Made by a program: the position numbers and the translations under genes. DNA of 64,000 bases from Nectonema munidae (taxonomy: Eukaryota > Nematomorpha > Nectonematoida > Nectonematidae). Positions 30,150 through 42,698 of this stretch are shown here, in pieces. The notes below the pieces were generated by a model, which worked only from the letters and a program-made list of their open reading frames with translations, was not told the origin of the DNA and did not search any database. The stretch lies in the NCBI GenBank assembly GCA_030549495.1, contig JAUIRK010001052.1, forward strand, positions 806,001-870,000, read 5' to 3'. Positions within the stretch are counted from its first letter, which is position 1; each line of letters begins with the position of its first letter.

Positions 30150-31440
30150 TTTTGAAAGTTATAATTTATTTGAATTTACATATTTTACTCTGTGATCTTG
30201 AACATCTTGTAAAAGACATTGCATCTGTTCTTCATCTTTATTTATTGAAGGATTATACAACTTCAATAAGAGGTACACCCCTTTCAGCGCAATCATTGAC
30301 GGTTTCAAACCTTATCATATTTATAGCTGACTTGAAACTTTTACAATAATTCCATATAGAATCAAATTTAAATTTAGTAGAAATATCAACTATGCCGAAA
30401 ACTTCTTTTTATACAACGTTTTCAAAACAATGTTCATTACTGTGAAGTTTGATCCGCTGGCTTAAATATTCTTTACTTGTATTTTCATTTTTGCTTTCTT
30501 TTTATTATCAGAAGAAACTGAAGGATCAAAGAAAGACAAAAGAGCTCTTCTTTTAAATAACATAAAAACTTTGAAAAGTTAACTAGTGCTGTTTTTAAAA
30601 TATGTGGATAAAATTTTTCATATTTTACAAGATCTTGTAGAAAATTAAGATGACTTTGTGGAGCAGAAAGAGCATCATTTGCAGTAAACCAGGCTTTGAG
30701 TTAAAGTCTGAAAACAAAAATAGATATATCAAATATTCTTTTTTTTCATAACTTGTAAGTTGAAACTTATGATGAAACAAACAAATTTGTAAGCAATTTA
30801 ACTCCTGCTTTTGACAACGATCTTGCATGATCCGTAGCATCTTGTATCAAAAAATTTATACCACAAGGAGGAACTTTTCCAATTGTGCATCAGACAAATC
30901 CTCCAAATCGTCCAACTCAGAAAAATAAAAATTAGAATATATTTTGTATTGCAGTGATGATCTTGCAATGTCGCTTACACATCCACCTGGAAATCAACAA
31001 TCAGAGGAAAAAAACAAGCAAAACAGACTACTTTTGAGAGAAATGGAATTCAGCTGGGCAATTTTTTTAGAAAATATTTTGCCATTGCATGTAAATGAAC
31101 GAATATTCTAATATATTTTCAAAAACTTCCTTTTTACATAAGAATTTAATAAAGTAGAATTTCAATAAAAGTAAAACATTTTTAAACATAAATCTCAGCT
31201 GAATGCTTCAGAACTGAGAATTTTTTGAACTCTAACTAAGAAGAATGGGTAATAAATCCTTTTTCTTGTAATATGGAATACGTAGAAGAAAAGTTTTAAG
31301 AAGAATTTATTTAATATAAATCATATTAAATTTTGAAAAATAGTGAACCGTTTTTGGTATTTTTTACTGCGATTTTTGAATTCAATCTAAGTCGGTCATT
31401 TAGACAAAGAGGTTGAGAACCCCTGCCTTAAATTCCTTAG
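30150..31440 (-). mobile_element. decayed hAT transposon fragment, minus strand
   Basis: The minus strand near 30210-30310 reads FETVNDCAERGVPLIE, then a segment like EEQMQCLLQDVQDHR; both are hallmarks of the C-terminal region of one hAT group. The right end is probably at about 31419-31437, where minus-strand AGGCAGGGGTTCTCAACC is a typical hAT terminus. Several breaks; not coding now. That right end is inside the duplicated unit, so it appears twice. Confidence 0.6.
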
Positions 31441-33333
31441 GAGTACAAAAGTGGTAGACTTCTATTTGCATCCTTGAAATATGACAAGTATTGAAGCGAT
31501 GTTTTTCTAAACTTTAAAATAATGACATTTTGAGGCAATTCTAAAGTGGTGAAGCCAAGTTTCCATTATCTCTATCATTCGGATATTTTTTCATTTTTTT
31601 TCAGAGGTATCAAAAGGGTTTTCTCCTCTATTACACATTAAACTGGGTTTATAGAAAGAGATTGTTACAGTTCTTGATGAAGGGTCTGTACCCTCAAATA
31701 CCTTCAAGACTTCTTTCCTAAGCTCTGAGAAGCAAATATGAGAGCCGGTTTGTTTATTGGACTATAAGTCAGGAAAATTATGGAATGCCAAAGGAGGGAA
31801 AAAAAAAGCCTTTTGTTATTGTAGTACAGGCTTTTGTGGGCAATAACAAAATGGCAATTATGTAGTTTGTGAAGAGCTATGCCCAGATACACTATAAACC
31901 TTGAATGTCCATAATTTTGATGTTTTATTACAGTTTCAAAGAAAATATGTGCATGAAAATTTGATTGGAAGCTAACTTGTGGCTTATTCAGCAATTGGAT
32001 GATAGCATATGTAGAAAATTCCACATTTAACTTGATAAATTTGTCTCAGAGAGTTCAAAAAATAACTAATCTTTTTTTCTCTTTCAAATATAGTGATATT
32101 TAAACTTTTTTAAAATCAAAATTCAAACTGAAAGCCACAAAAGCGAAAGCAATCAGAGGAAAAAGATTTAGAAAAACAGACTACTTTTGATGAACAAGAA
32201 TCGTGTTACATACTGTTTTTTAGAAAATAATTTGCCATTGCATGTAAATGAGGGTATATTATAATTGAATATTTTCAAGAAACTCTTTTTATACAAGGAA
32301 ATGGGGGTATATAAAGGATATGACGACATAGGATAAATTATTATGCATTTTTAAATATAAAATTTTTGCTGATATTTTTAGTTTCACGAAAAGCTCAGAA
32401 TTTTTGAAACTCTAACTAAGAAGAATGGGTACATTAATCCTTTTTCTTGTAATATGGAATACGTAGAAGAAAAGTTTTAAGAAGAATTTATTTAATATAA
32501 ATCATATTAAATTTTGAAAAATAGTGAACCGTTTTTGGTATTTTTTACTGCGATTTTTGAATTCAATCTAAGTCGGTCATTTAGACAAAGAGGTTGAGAA
32601 CCCCTGCCTTAAATTCCTTAGGAGTACAAAAGTGGTAGACTTCTATTTGCATCCTTGAAATATGACAAGTATTGAAGCGATGTTTTTCTAAACTTTAAAA
32701 TAATGACATTTTGAGGCAATTCTAAAGTGGTGAAGCCAAGTTTCCATTATCTCTATCATTCGGATATTTTTTCATTTTTTTTCAGAGGTATCAAAAGGGT
32801 TTTCTCCTCTATTACACATTAAACTGGGTTTATAGAAAGAGATTGTTACAGTTCTTGATGAAGGGTCTGTACCCTCAAATACCTTCAAGACTTCTTTCCT
32901 AAGCTCTGAGAAGCAAATATGAGAGCCGGTTTGTTTATTGGACTATAAGTCAGGAAAATTATGGAATGCCAAAGGAGGGAAAAAAAAAGCCTTTTGTTAT
33001 TGTAGTACAGGCTTTTGTGGGCAATAACAAAATGGCAATTATGTAGTTTGTGAAGAGCTATGCCCAGATACACTATAAACCTTGAATGTCCATAATTTTG
33101 ATGTTTTATTACAATTTCAAAGAAAATATGTGCATGAAAATTTGATTGGAAGCTAACTTGTGGCTTATTCAGCAATTGGATGATAGCATACGTAGAAAAT
33201 TCCACATTTAACTTGATAAATTTGTCTCAGAGAGTTCAAAAAATAACTAATCTTTTTTCTCTTTCAAATATAGTGATATTTAAACTTTTTTAAAATCAAA
33301 ATTCAAACTGAAAGCCACAAAAGCGAAAGCAAT
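31225..33333. repeat. near-identical tandem duplication, 1181-bp spacing
   Basis: The core at about 31225-32152 recurs at about 32406-33333 with only a handful of differences in about 930 bp. The 106-codon minus-strand frames inside (31704-32024 and 32885-33205) differ by one residue. Flanks: about 30985-31224 on the left, 32153-32405 between, 33334-33590 on the right. The middle spacer is a patchwork of the left and right flanks, which an ordinary duplication would not give. The frames themselves match nothing I know and are not called as genes. Confidence 0.9.
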
Positions 33334-33593
33334 AAGAATAAAAGATTTGAGAAATAACACTTCTTTGCGATGAACAAGAATCGTGTTACATACTGTAATT
33401 TATAATGTGTATTAGAAGGAGAGGGTATATAATAATTGAATATTTAAGTCAACTTTTATATACAAGGAAATGGGGGTATATAAAGGATATGACGACATAG
33501 GATAAATTATTATGCATATAAATATAAAATTTTTGCGATATTTTTAATTTCACGAAAAGCTCATATTTCGCGAAAATATAACTCATGAATACA

Positions 33594-33735
33594 TTAATCC
33601 TTTCGTGACCAGAAAAATCAGACGATATTTATTAAAAAGCAGAAGATTCATATACAAAACTATTTGAAAAAGCAGACGAAGGTAAAATTGTCTATGTATC
33701 ATATATGACACACTGGTCACTAAAGGGCTCTGAAA
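33594..33735. mobile_element. TTAA-type MITE, right end degraded
   Basis: Left end TTAATCCTTTCGTGACCAG. Right end CACTGGTCACTAAAGGGCTC is its imperfect inverse without a clear TTAA. CAGACGATATTTA lies near the left end. Same family as 34117 and 54580. Confidence 0.6.
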
Positions 33736-34116
33736 CTTCTGCAGAGAAAAATAAGTGCAGCATGTGAAGATTATTTTGGAAATGCATGATGATTGCTTGC
33801 GAAAATAACACTACGCGAACTTTTTTTAATCGCGCAAATCGTGAAATTTCTTGATTTACAGTACCTTTTATTATTCCATGAATAATATGTATGTATATAT
33901 TTCTATGTTCGCATATCACGTGAACGTTTTTCCACACATACCTTTAGATTTGTATTAATATTTCATTAGTGGTCTTGTGAGAAAATAGAAGACGATAAAA
34001 AGTATATAATGTGTATTTAACAAAAAAGCCTTATTGATATTGACAATGGAGCAAAAAAGTTGTAAATTTTTTTTGCTTAATAAATATTTATACTTAGCTG
34101 TTATAATTTATGCAAT

Positions 34117-34250
34117 TTAACGCGTTAACGACCAGAATAATCAGACGATATCTAATGTAAAGCAGAAGATTAGTATTAAAGAGCATTGATAAACGCAGAA
34201 GATTTTATTTTGTAAAGTTGACATTCGACCGTGGTCTTATAACCTGTTAA
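34117..34250. mobile_element. TTAA-type MITE, 134 bp
   Basis: Starts TTAACGCGTTAACGACCAG and ends in CCTGTTAA. For roughly its first 90 bp it is almost the same as the copy at 54580-54714 (CAGACGATATCTAATG, AAGCAGAAGATT), then diverges. Confidence 0.8.
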
Positions 34251-34408
34251 AATCAAATAAAATGTATTATTAATACTATACTAATGACTAACTTGATTGG
34301 ATGATAGATGTATTTAGTCATTTTACGCTACGTTATTAGTAGAGGAAAACACAGTCTTTCAAAAAATTCATTTCCCGTATTCATTAAATCATTAACCAAA
34401 ACACTTCT

Positions 34409-34538
34409 TTAACCCTTTGAGGACCAACATTTAGGAGAGGATTCGTCGGTTTTCTTTTTCAATGGAATTTTATATATTCAAAGCAGACGATTTTCATTTC
34501 TTGGGTCACTGGTGACCCACTGGTCCTCAAAGGATTAA
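34409..34538. mobile_element. TTAA-type MITE, 130 bp
   Basis: Starts TTAACCCTTTGAGGACCA; the right end read inward is TTAATCCTTTGAGGACCA, a clean inverted repeat with one change. It contains CAGACGATTTTCATTTC and a small palindrome GGTCACTGGTGACC. Confidence 0.88.
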
Positions 34539-35639
34539 GCGTTAATTCCTATTTTTAAAGGGTTAATTTAAAAAATGGAAATTTCATTATCATTTTCTAA
34601 AATCATTACATCACTTTTTATCATATTCAAAACTCTTAAAGCATTGTAAGTTTACAATGCAGTTTATTATTTTATTCCAACAATAATAATATAATTAATT
34701 TTATGTAATCAAAATTTTTATTGTTCTTTTCTATTTTCGTTTGCTGATTATTTCCTTTTATTTCAAATTTTACCTCAATAAGAGACACTCTCTTACCTAT
34801 TAGGATATTTTTCCCATAAAAAACTGCCGCACTGAAAGACATGCTTTTGTTGATTCTAAGTAACAAGTCTAGTAAATGTTTCTCAGCTAAAAAAGAGAAT
34901 CTTTCAGCAAGTCTTAGAGTTAGTTTGTCGAAAAGTCTTAACCTTATTTTGGCCTTTTAGTTTAAAGGAATTCTTGCCTCACTTTTTTGCTTTCGACCAC
35001 CGTATTATATTACTAAAATAATCAACCTCTTCTTGCACTTTGTTGTTCTCTACACTGATGCAACTCATTTCGTAAGACATTAAAAATTAAAAAACTAAAA
35101 ATAATACTCAAACATTAAAAAATCTCATTTAGTGAAATAATCCAGGCTTAATTTGCCCCTTTCATCAAATGAGCAATTTCTAAAAAGAGGTGTAACTATT
35201 CTCAATAAGAGTATACTTTTTTGAATTAATTATTATTTTCGTGAAGTTTACAGAATTCTCAAATTTTATTATCTTAAATAAATACTTGAGATGCATCGGT
35301 ATGAAATTTTCTAGACCCTGAGATAAAGATGCTGATATCAAGATACACGTACTAGCCAATGTCAATATTTTTTTCGAAATTTCTTATTTTATCAGTTTGT
35401 TTATATTGGTTCTTAGTCAAACTAAAAACTAAAACGCCGGAAATGAAAATGCTCGAAAACCAAAACATATACGAAACTAAAACAACCGAAACAAAAAACC
35501 CCCAATAACTCAAAACTTAAATGCTCAATAATTGATACTCTCAAAATTCATACGTTTAAAAAACAAAATTTCAAAATTATATTATTGAAAACTTATCTTA
35601 TGAAACTTATCTTATCTTTATTAGGTAAATTTATCAAAG

Positions 35640-35805
35640 GTAAAGTAAAAGTACCGCGGGATGCTTTTATCGAGAAGACACAATTGCACTGTTTGTATCG
35701 AACTATGAGAAAGTAGGCTTGATGCGGGATCGAACCCCAACCCTTGAGTTATCGAAACACAGTACCTAACCAGACTTACTCACGCCCCTAACTTAAGATT
35801 ATCAA
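35640..35805 (-). repeat. tRNA-derived SINE, minus strand
   Basis: On the minus strand: GGGGCGTGAGTAAGTCTGG, GTTAGGTACTG, then GTTGGGGTTCGATCCCGC with a perfect B box GGTTCGATCC. The body CATAGTTCGATACAA, GCAATTGTGTCTTCTCG and CGCGGTACTTTTAC is shared with 14888 and 27785. This is the best-preserved copy and defines the family. Confidence 0.75.
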
Positions 35806-37005
35806 AGTTTAGAATTGATCGGAATTTATAAACGGTAAATTCTTCGACAAAAAATGTTACCATTTTATATATTTTCACTTAATTTTTTATTACATAACAA
35901 TTTATTTTTCCAAAAAGTTAATTTTTTTATTTTATATTATGCAGAGTTGACTTGTTCATTATTTTTATTTACATAGAAATTTTGTCTGTAAATGATTTTA
36001 CAAATATATTTTTTTCGTTTTCTAATTAAATTTCAATTTTATTAAAAAAAAAACTTAAACTCATAAACTTAAACTTTATTTTTTACACAAACACAAACGC
36101 ACACTAATATTTATTAAAAAATATGCAAAAGTAAATTTGTAAAATCATTTATACACAACATATCTATTTGAATTGAAAATATAAGAATAAGGTCTACTCT
36201 TTGCAAAAATAAATTATTTATCCGCTACAAATATTTACCTGTCACTAGATTTTTCTATTGATTTTTTATTCAAATTTACAATTTTTGTTCTCTTCATTCT
36301 AAAATGCATTCCACCATTTTGTGATAGCATGGGTTTTGTCATTTATTACACTAATCTATCTATGTTTTATTAAAACCTAAAAAAGTTTATAATTTAAAGT
36401 TTTCATTAGGTATTCACATAACAATATATCAATAATTTTTTTCATACAAGATCTTGAAGATAAAAATATTTTTATATCTCCATTCTACACTATAATAAGC
36501 TTTCATTAGATACCAAAGTTAGTTTAATCGTTTTGATTTGAAAAAATGAATTGCACTTCTGATTAAATGCATAAAATGCATTGACATATGAAATGGAATT
36601 GCACTTCTCATGAAGTTGTTTAAAATGCTAGATTTATGGAAATGAAAATATCAGCTAGTATCATGTGAGCCAGATTGCTCACAATCGCAGCTTGTAATTT
36701 TTAGGCCCGTTTTTATTTTATGCTTACAAACTGTCAACAGCCGTAGCTCTGAATTCAGACTTTTTTCAATACTTTTTCTCTGTCAAAAAATTGGAATTAA
36801 AAAGTACATTAAAAATATGAGAGAAAAGGAGTAGAATTAAAGTAGAGGTGGATGCTCCGCATTTCCTTCACTTTGTCGATGCGTGTGGTATGAATAAAGA
36901 AGTTTTTTTATGACAAATATCTCCAGTTTTCGTAATTATTTTCATTTTTAATACATCCCCATACTTTATGCATCATTGAGAGTTTATTTGATGCAAATTT
37001 TTTAG

Positions 37006-37244
37006 GTTTATACAAGTACTCAATAATGAATAGAGTGCTGTATAAAAGTTCCTTCAAATCCAAAATATTCTTACTTCATTTCACGCAAATTTCCGAATCG
37101 AATTTTTTGTTAAACGAAAGTTTGGGCACCAAGTTTGCCATTGTTCTTGCTGTTTCCTCAAAGCAAGTGATAAAAGTGTTGGCGTCTTTGAATGATTTAC
37201 CATTAAACACAAGAGACATAAGTTTAATATTTTTAGAATATCTT
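37006..37244 (+). CDS. AMPA receptor exon c: amino-terminal domain
   Basis: The acceptor TTTTTTAG ends at 37005; its first two bases GT complete a Ser codon with the A left by exon b. It encodes LYKYSIMNRVL, then KIFLLHFTQI, then LLNESLGTKFAIVLAVSS and KQVIKVLASLNDL. This matches the lobe-2 helix, the following strand, the '..LL.E....' helix and the 'IILDCS' strand with its helix. The donor GTAAGT starts at 37245, phase 0. Confidence 0.88.
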
Positions 37245-37321
37245 GTAAGTTTATTAAACTAATACACGATTTAAATTTTTCCAAAAGGAATAATTTTTTT
37301 ACATCTAAATTTTGCCTTTAG

Positions 37322-37486
37322 AATTTCGATACAAGAGAATTTAAGAGGCTTTCTTACTCAAATTTCATATTTTTTGAAATATCATGCGTTTCAAGGAAAG
37401 ATCTGATTAAGAAGAAAATCGCAAAAGATGGCAAATCACATGAAAACACTAAAAGAAAAAATAGTGAAGTAGAAGATATTTCCTTG
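37322..37486 (+). CDS. AMPA receptor exon d: amino-terminal domain
   Basis: After a 77-bp intron ending CCTTTAG. It encodes NFDTREFKRLSYSNFIFFEIS, matching the 'LD....L..Y.GVN.TGF.I' strand of receptors, followed by a lysine-rich helix (KDLIKKKIAKDGKSHENTKRK). The 3' end is uncertain: a donor GTTATA at 37487 or GTAGAA at 37469 both keep phase 0, as the next exon needs. The first gives a length closer to other receptors. The usual 'VN.TG' wording is replaced by NFIFFE. Confidence 0.7.
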
Positions 37487-40400
37487 GTTATAATGTTATT
37501 TATACTTTTACTTAAATATATGTTTTTGACATCACATTTAGGATGTTCTCATGATGCTATATCATTCGTATACCGTTAGTAATTCTTTCACCATCAGACA
37601 AATTATTATTGAAGAATAAAATTAAGAAAAAAAGCAGTTCTTCTCATTTACATGTTTTCAAGTTGGATAAAATTTGAATTAATTTGGTGTGTGCAATTAA
37701 GTTAAAGATATTTATAATGTTAACAAAGGGCCTCTTTCCAGGAGGGGGCTTTGCTAGAAGACAAGTCTATGGCCTCGCGCAAAATATTTTGGGTAGGGGA
37801 GACAGAATCTTTAGCTATGTCGAATAAATCCTTACATTTCTTTTGATCTTTCAAGCAAGCCATTGTCAAACTAAATGATATTTTAGCCGAACTTAATGGC
37901 TCAAGCTTAGTTCAGAGCTTTCATCAGTTAATATAGTTTAATTATCATATACATAAAGATCTGTTATAAAACAATTATGAAACAATAGCTAAATTCTTTA
38001 TTCAGTTTAAGTTTTATGATCCTTATTTCCCAATTTATCGGTAACGTTTTAAAAAGAAAACCATGCAATCATACTTATTTTCATATTTATATTTTGAGTT
38101 TATTAATTTTACAATTCATTTTTTAGAAAAAGACTTAATAATACAACGCTAGTAAGAAAGAAAGTTTTATTAATAAAATAACAAAAATTACCTAGCCTGC
38201 ACCCTCTCCCCATTTTAAAAGCAAACAAAGCCCTTGATGTTTAGGCAGAAAACATAAATTGGGAAAATTTGGATTAGAATCGGTAATTGGTCATCTTCGG
38301 TGTATCAGAGAGACTATAAAATTATTTTGAATGCAAAAAATTGAGCAAGATTTCTCCATACCACAATCTAATATCTTCCTAGCAGTAGTGGATTTAGAAG
38401 CGCGATTGCTATACGCAATTTTCCAAGCTACTCAACACTACGATATTGTTGGTTTGGAAAATTAGGCTTATCAACCCAAAAGAAGTTGATTGTAACTGAA
38501 ATAATTGTGCTTATATAACGGTGAGTTAGTTAATGAAATAAATTTTCAAAAAATGATGTTCTTTTTACCATTCGGTTCCACGAAAACTAAAATCCGTTTC
38601 TTGAATCAAAAATAATAATTAGTCATTTCATACAAAAGTTTTACACCGAGGGCTGTAGTGCTATTTCCAGGTCAAAGATGTGTTGAAAATAAGGTTATTG
38701 ACCCGAGAATATATAAATAGCCATAGCACCAAAATAATTCTTTTTAACACTGAAACGACCAAAAATAATTTTTTTTATCAAGCGTCAATTGTTGCAAAAC
38801 GAAGAATTGCTTTTAAAATTTTTGAAAAGAAGAGACAAAAGGACATTTTTTAATTCAAAACATGATTACCATTAACTACCAATGTTCCCATTTGGAAACG
38901 TATTAAATAACGTTTAAATTGTTTTTCAATTAATTTGTAATGTAAATTTGTAATAACAATGATAACATTTAATCCATTATATAAAGTATATATTTTTTGT
39001 TTTAAACTTTAAACTTTGTTAGAAATATGTAATCAAAAAAACAAAAAAATTGTTTTTTTTCATAAAATTTCACAGATTGAATTTTTGTATATATTATATA
39101 ATTAAATCAAAATATACAGCTATTTAATAAAAAAACAGTTAAATTTTATAGGAAAATTGAAAATATATAAATTTTTTGATTATTTCAAAATTTATTTATG
39201 TTTAGATATTGATGCTTCCAATTTGGAACATTGGTACAATAGATGCATATATTTTTTAGATAAAAATTTTTTTTTTAATTTAATCCTATTTTTTGTTGTT
39301 TTTTTTTTAAATTTATTTTACTCTTTAGTTTTTCCAAATTGAAAATGACAGGTTGTGAAAAAAAAGAAAATTTATAAAAAAAATCAAAATTATGTAGAAC
39401 TTTATCTGAATCTGTATCAGAATTAGAAAATTTAGAAGAAATAGAAGACTCTCCTAATGTTATTGATATTGGTGAAAAATTCCCAGATTTACTGGAAGCA
39501 AAGCCAATTCATTTATTCCATCGTTTTTTTCTTTAGAGGTTTTGGTATTGATAAAAAATGAAAGTGAAAGATATGCTCGCCAAAAAAATCATTTTACTTT
39601 TTTTGTAACTTTTGAAGAAATTATAGTTTTTATAGGTATTCTTTTTTCCAGGATATCATTCTCTTCCTTCTATCAAAAACTATTGGAGTTTAGATGAAGA
39701 TGAGGATTTGGGATTTGTAAAAAAATCTAGAAATAGATTTGAAGAAATTAAAAGATATCTTCATTTTGTGATACAATTTCAAGAAGATTAATGCTGTCAA
39801 TGGTATGATAACAGACCAGTCGTAATGCTATCAAACTGTTATGGTTCGAACCCATGTTACAAAGCTTCAAGATGGGTGAAAGGCTTAGGTAGAAAAGAAA
39901 TTCAACAACCATGTATGATAAATAAGTATAACAAATATATGGGAGTAGTGAATCTGCTTGAAAAATTTTTATCACAATACAGACCATCTTTGGGCATATG
40001 GATTAATTTTTGAACATGTCAGTTGTATCATGTTGGATTTTATAGAGAGAACTCGATTAAGATAAAACTCACTTAGAATTTGGAAGAGAAATTACAAGGA
40101 CTCTTATCCATAGTTATATTTCTGGATGCCTGAATTCTTCATTAAATGGGCCAGTATGTTCTGTTCGACCACTTCCTTTTTCTCATCATCCAATTAACGT
40201 AAGCGAAGGAAGATGCAGATTGTGTAAAAAAACTGTCGTATATTCTGTTAAAAGTGTAATATGCGTCTTCATGTACAGTGCTTTAAAGAATTTCATTCAA
40301 AATAATGTTTTTGACCAATAAATTTTTTACTTTTTACTACCCTTTGTACCAATGTTCCCAAATCGGAACATGACAAAAAAATCGCCAGGAAAATTTTTTT

Positions 40401-42497
40401 TCTTTTTTTATTTACCTATTGTACAATAAAAGCCGAAAAGCTTAAATGATTTTTAAAAAATGCTTTTCTATTATAATGGTAGTTAATGAGTTAAATATAA
40501 ACCTAAATATTTTGAACATATGAAGTTATATTTTTATATTAAAAAATTAAATAAATGAAATCATGAATGCAAGTGTTTTATATAAAATTGCTGTTATTGA
40601 AACATCGAAATAAAATGAATTATAAATTCAAAATGAGTCAAATGACACAGCTGGTTGTTCTAGTGTTAACTATTTCTAGAAAGTATGTAACTATTCCGTA
40701 TAGAAAATAATGTCGGAAACTTTTTGCAAAAAACCACGATTTGCTTAATCATCTGAAAAATGTAGCTATATTATTTATTGGTGGAGCATAGATAAATGTG
40801 AGATTATTTTATACTAAAAATTAAAACTTATAACATGAGCACTATTCCCATGGTGATTAGCGTCAATCAGCCTCAAAATTGTGATTAGCCCTGATTTCCG
40901 GGTAAAATCCTTAAGGACATAATGTCGACGGGCGTCAACAATCATTTAGAAAGGACATCATCTCTACACGAAGAATTTTACTGAATCATAATACTGTATC
41001 TATTAATACTATACCTATTACTCGTTTATTATGCCCTCTTCAGTGAATTTTCGACATTTTGTCAGTCAAAAATATGTCCATCGGCATATTGTTTGTTCAT
41101 AGATAGCATACGTTGTTTTATATATAGGAGACGATACCGTTTTTTATTATGCCAAGAAGTTGTAATGATATAGATTTTACCACACAATAATATAGAAGGG
41201 GGATGAGGGCGTTGTAGGTATATGCAGCGTGTGCTCACTAACGGTCCCATCTGTAGGAAAAGGCTTTTTTGAGTGAGGCAACTCAAAAATGCGAGGGATT
41301 TAGTTGTAGCTTCTTTGGGAGTGGATAAAAAAATGTTTGGATTCGTTTATAAAAACTACTTTCGTACAAGTAAAAGATTTTCGGTCTTAATATGAAATAC
41401 ATGGAATTTGCTGTTCCGTTTTATGATATTACAAAAATATATCATTTCACCTGAATTTTCTGATAAAAAAACTAAAATAATAGATGCCAAGCATTCGCAT
41501 ACTAAACCCAATAATATATTTTTAATTTTTGAATGAATTTAAACCACAGCGTTTTGATTGATTTGATAAAAAGGTAAAAATTACACTAATCTCTCTCACT
41601 ATAATATATGATAGCTAACAAAAAAACGTTCATTCTTGCCTTCAAGTTTATCATGAATAGTCTTGGTTAACATTATTCCTAAAACACTCAATTATATACG
41701 TTTGTAATAAAAAAATTGAAGATTGGATAGCATTTCTTAATTCGTGTTTTTTGCATAGAAAACATTTCCATAAGTTCGTATTGGATGGCTATATATAAAC
41801 TATATAAGAATTATGCTTAAATTAAGTGGTGACGATCAAAACTGTGTTTATAACGTGACTTGGGCTGGGTTCAAGTAAGCTTCAATATTTCTAGTTTTTT
41901 TGTAGAGTTCAATTTCAGTTTCTCAGAAATCTAAGAAATATTTATAAGGGTAGGATAGATAACACCTTACATTTATAAAAGTAACTAATGATTTCAACTT
42001 ATATAGTTCTACTTCCTGGCTAATTCTTTGTAACTTTTAAAACTGTCTAAATTATTTGAATATATGTTTATTTTCAAATATAGGATATAAGATAAGGAGT
42101 ATGTCAAATTTGTATAAGAATATAATTAAAAAAGCTCTTTTTTATTGATAACTTATCTCTACCGAACACAATCGGAGAGATGTATGTTCAATATGAGTTT
42201 CTTTACAAATTGCTAATTCGCAACTTCTATTTGCATAAAGGCAACTTGTGTAATTTTAAAGGACACTCTACAAATGGGTCAGTAACAATAGTATCTTCGA
42301 TTAACAACCTCTAATGAAACACTAGATCATCGATCTAATTAGGAGGCTTAAACTTTTGAAATAGGTACCTACATTAAAAATCAAAAAATGTTTAAAATTT
42401 TTATCTAACATAGACAAAGGTATTCCTAAATTTAGAGTATAAAAATGATACTTGACTTCTAAATATATGGAGAATTTAATTTTTAAATAATTTTCAG
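37487..42497 (+). other. receptor intron (about 5.0 kb) with piggyBac remnant
   Basis: It holds the decayed piggyBac at 38872-40486. Elsewhere AT-rich, with no other recognisable gene. A short GACATAATGTCGAC word near 40918 resembles GACATAATGTCTAC near 18496, perhaps another repeat family. Confidence 0.5.
38872..40486 (+). mobile_element. decayed piggyBac transposon, 1615 bp
   Basis: TTAA at both ends with a short inverted repeat TTAACTACCA. The + strand carries piggyBac transposase pieces in order: near 39510-39770, ESERYARQK, FEEIIVFIGILF, DEDLG and SRNRFEEIKRYLHF; near 39810-40000, RPVVMLSNCYGSNP and KYNKYMGVVNLLEKFLSQYRP; near 40200-40300, the Cys-rich end (RCRLCKKTVVYSVKS). The region with most catalytic Asp residues is missing, and there are several breaks, so it cannot move on its own. 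Sub-terminal AATGTTCCCATTTGG and AATGTTCCCAAATCGG face each other near the ends. Confidence 0.88.
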
Positions 42498-42698
42498 AAC
42501 ACATACTCGTTATTATTTGACTCAGTTGGAATGATTTCGCATATGCTGGAAATCTACATGTTGAAATTTCCTCTAGCATTCAGAAACAATTTTCGTAGAA
42601 AAAAATTTTATAACAATGATGAAGAAGGCATTTTTTGCAACCTTCAAAATCCTGTTGTATGGGAGTATGGAAAGATTTTGTATAAAGAACTGTTGAAG
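42498..42698 (+). CDS. AMPA receptor exon e: amino-terminal domain
   Basis: The acceptor ATTTTCAG ends at 42497; the donor GTAATT starts at 42699; both phase 0 (67 codons). It encodes NTYSLLFDSVGMISHML, matching the 'ALTYDAV.V...A' helix. Then a charged loop (about FRRKKFYNNDEEG), then IFCNLQNPVVWEYGKILYKEL, which matches the 'C.....PW..G..I...L' segment. Confidence 0.9.

Larger units (their letters stand above)
25649..37005 (+). other. receptor intron (11357 bp) full of repeats
   Basis: The largest intron seen. It holds SINE copies (25690, 27785, 35640), homopolymer C/G runs (26192, 26391, 26613), a hAT fragment (30150-31440), the 31.2-33.6 kb tandem duplication and three TTAA MITEs. A minus-strand frame at about 26640-26900 (for example WIVDFGKLEMRLDDWVMQRQ) looks like decayed coding sequence of unknown family. 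Confidence 0.6.

Noticed and set aside
31704-33205. Two nearly identical 106-codon minus-strand frames that look conserved
   Set aside because: Their identity comes from the recent duplication (or assembly artefact), not from selection; no known family.
35640-35805. Possible true tRNA gene on the minus strand
   Set aside because: The A and B boxes are good, but the stems do not pair well and the same body sequence follows in other copies, so it is a SINE.
39157-39342. 60-codon hydrophobic frame at the left of the piggyBac
   Set aside because: Low-complexity AT-rich frame; the transposase similarity starts further right.
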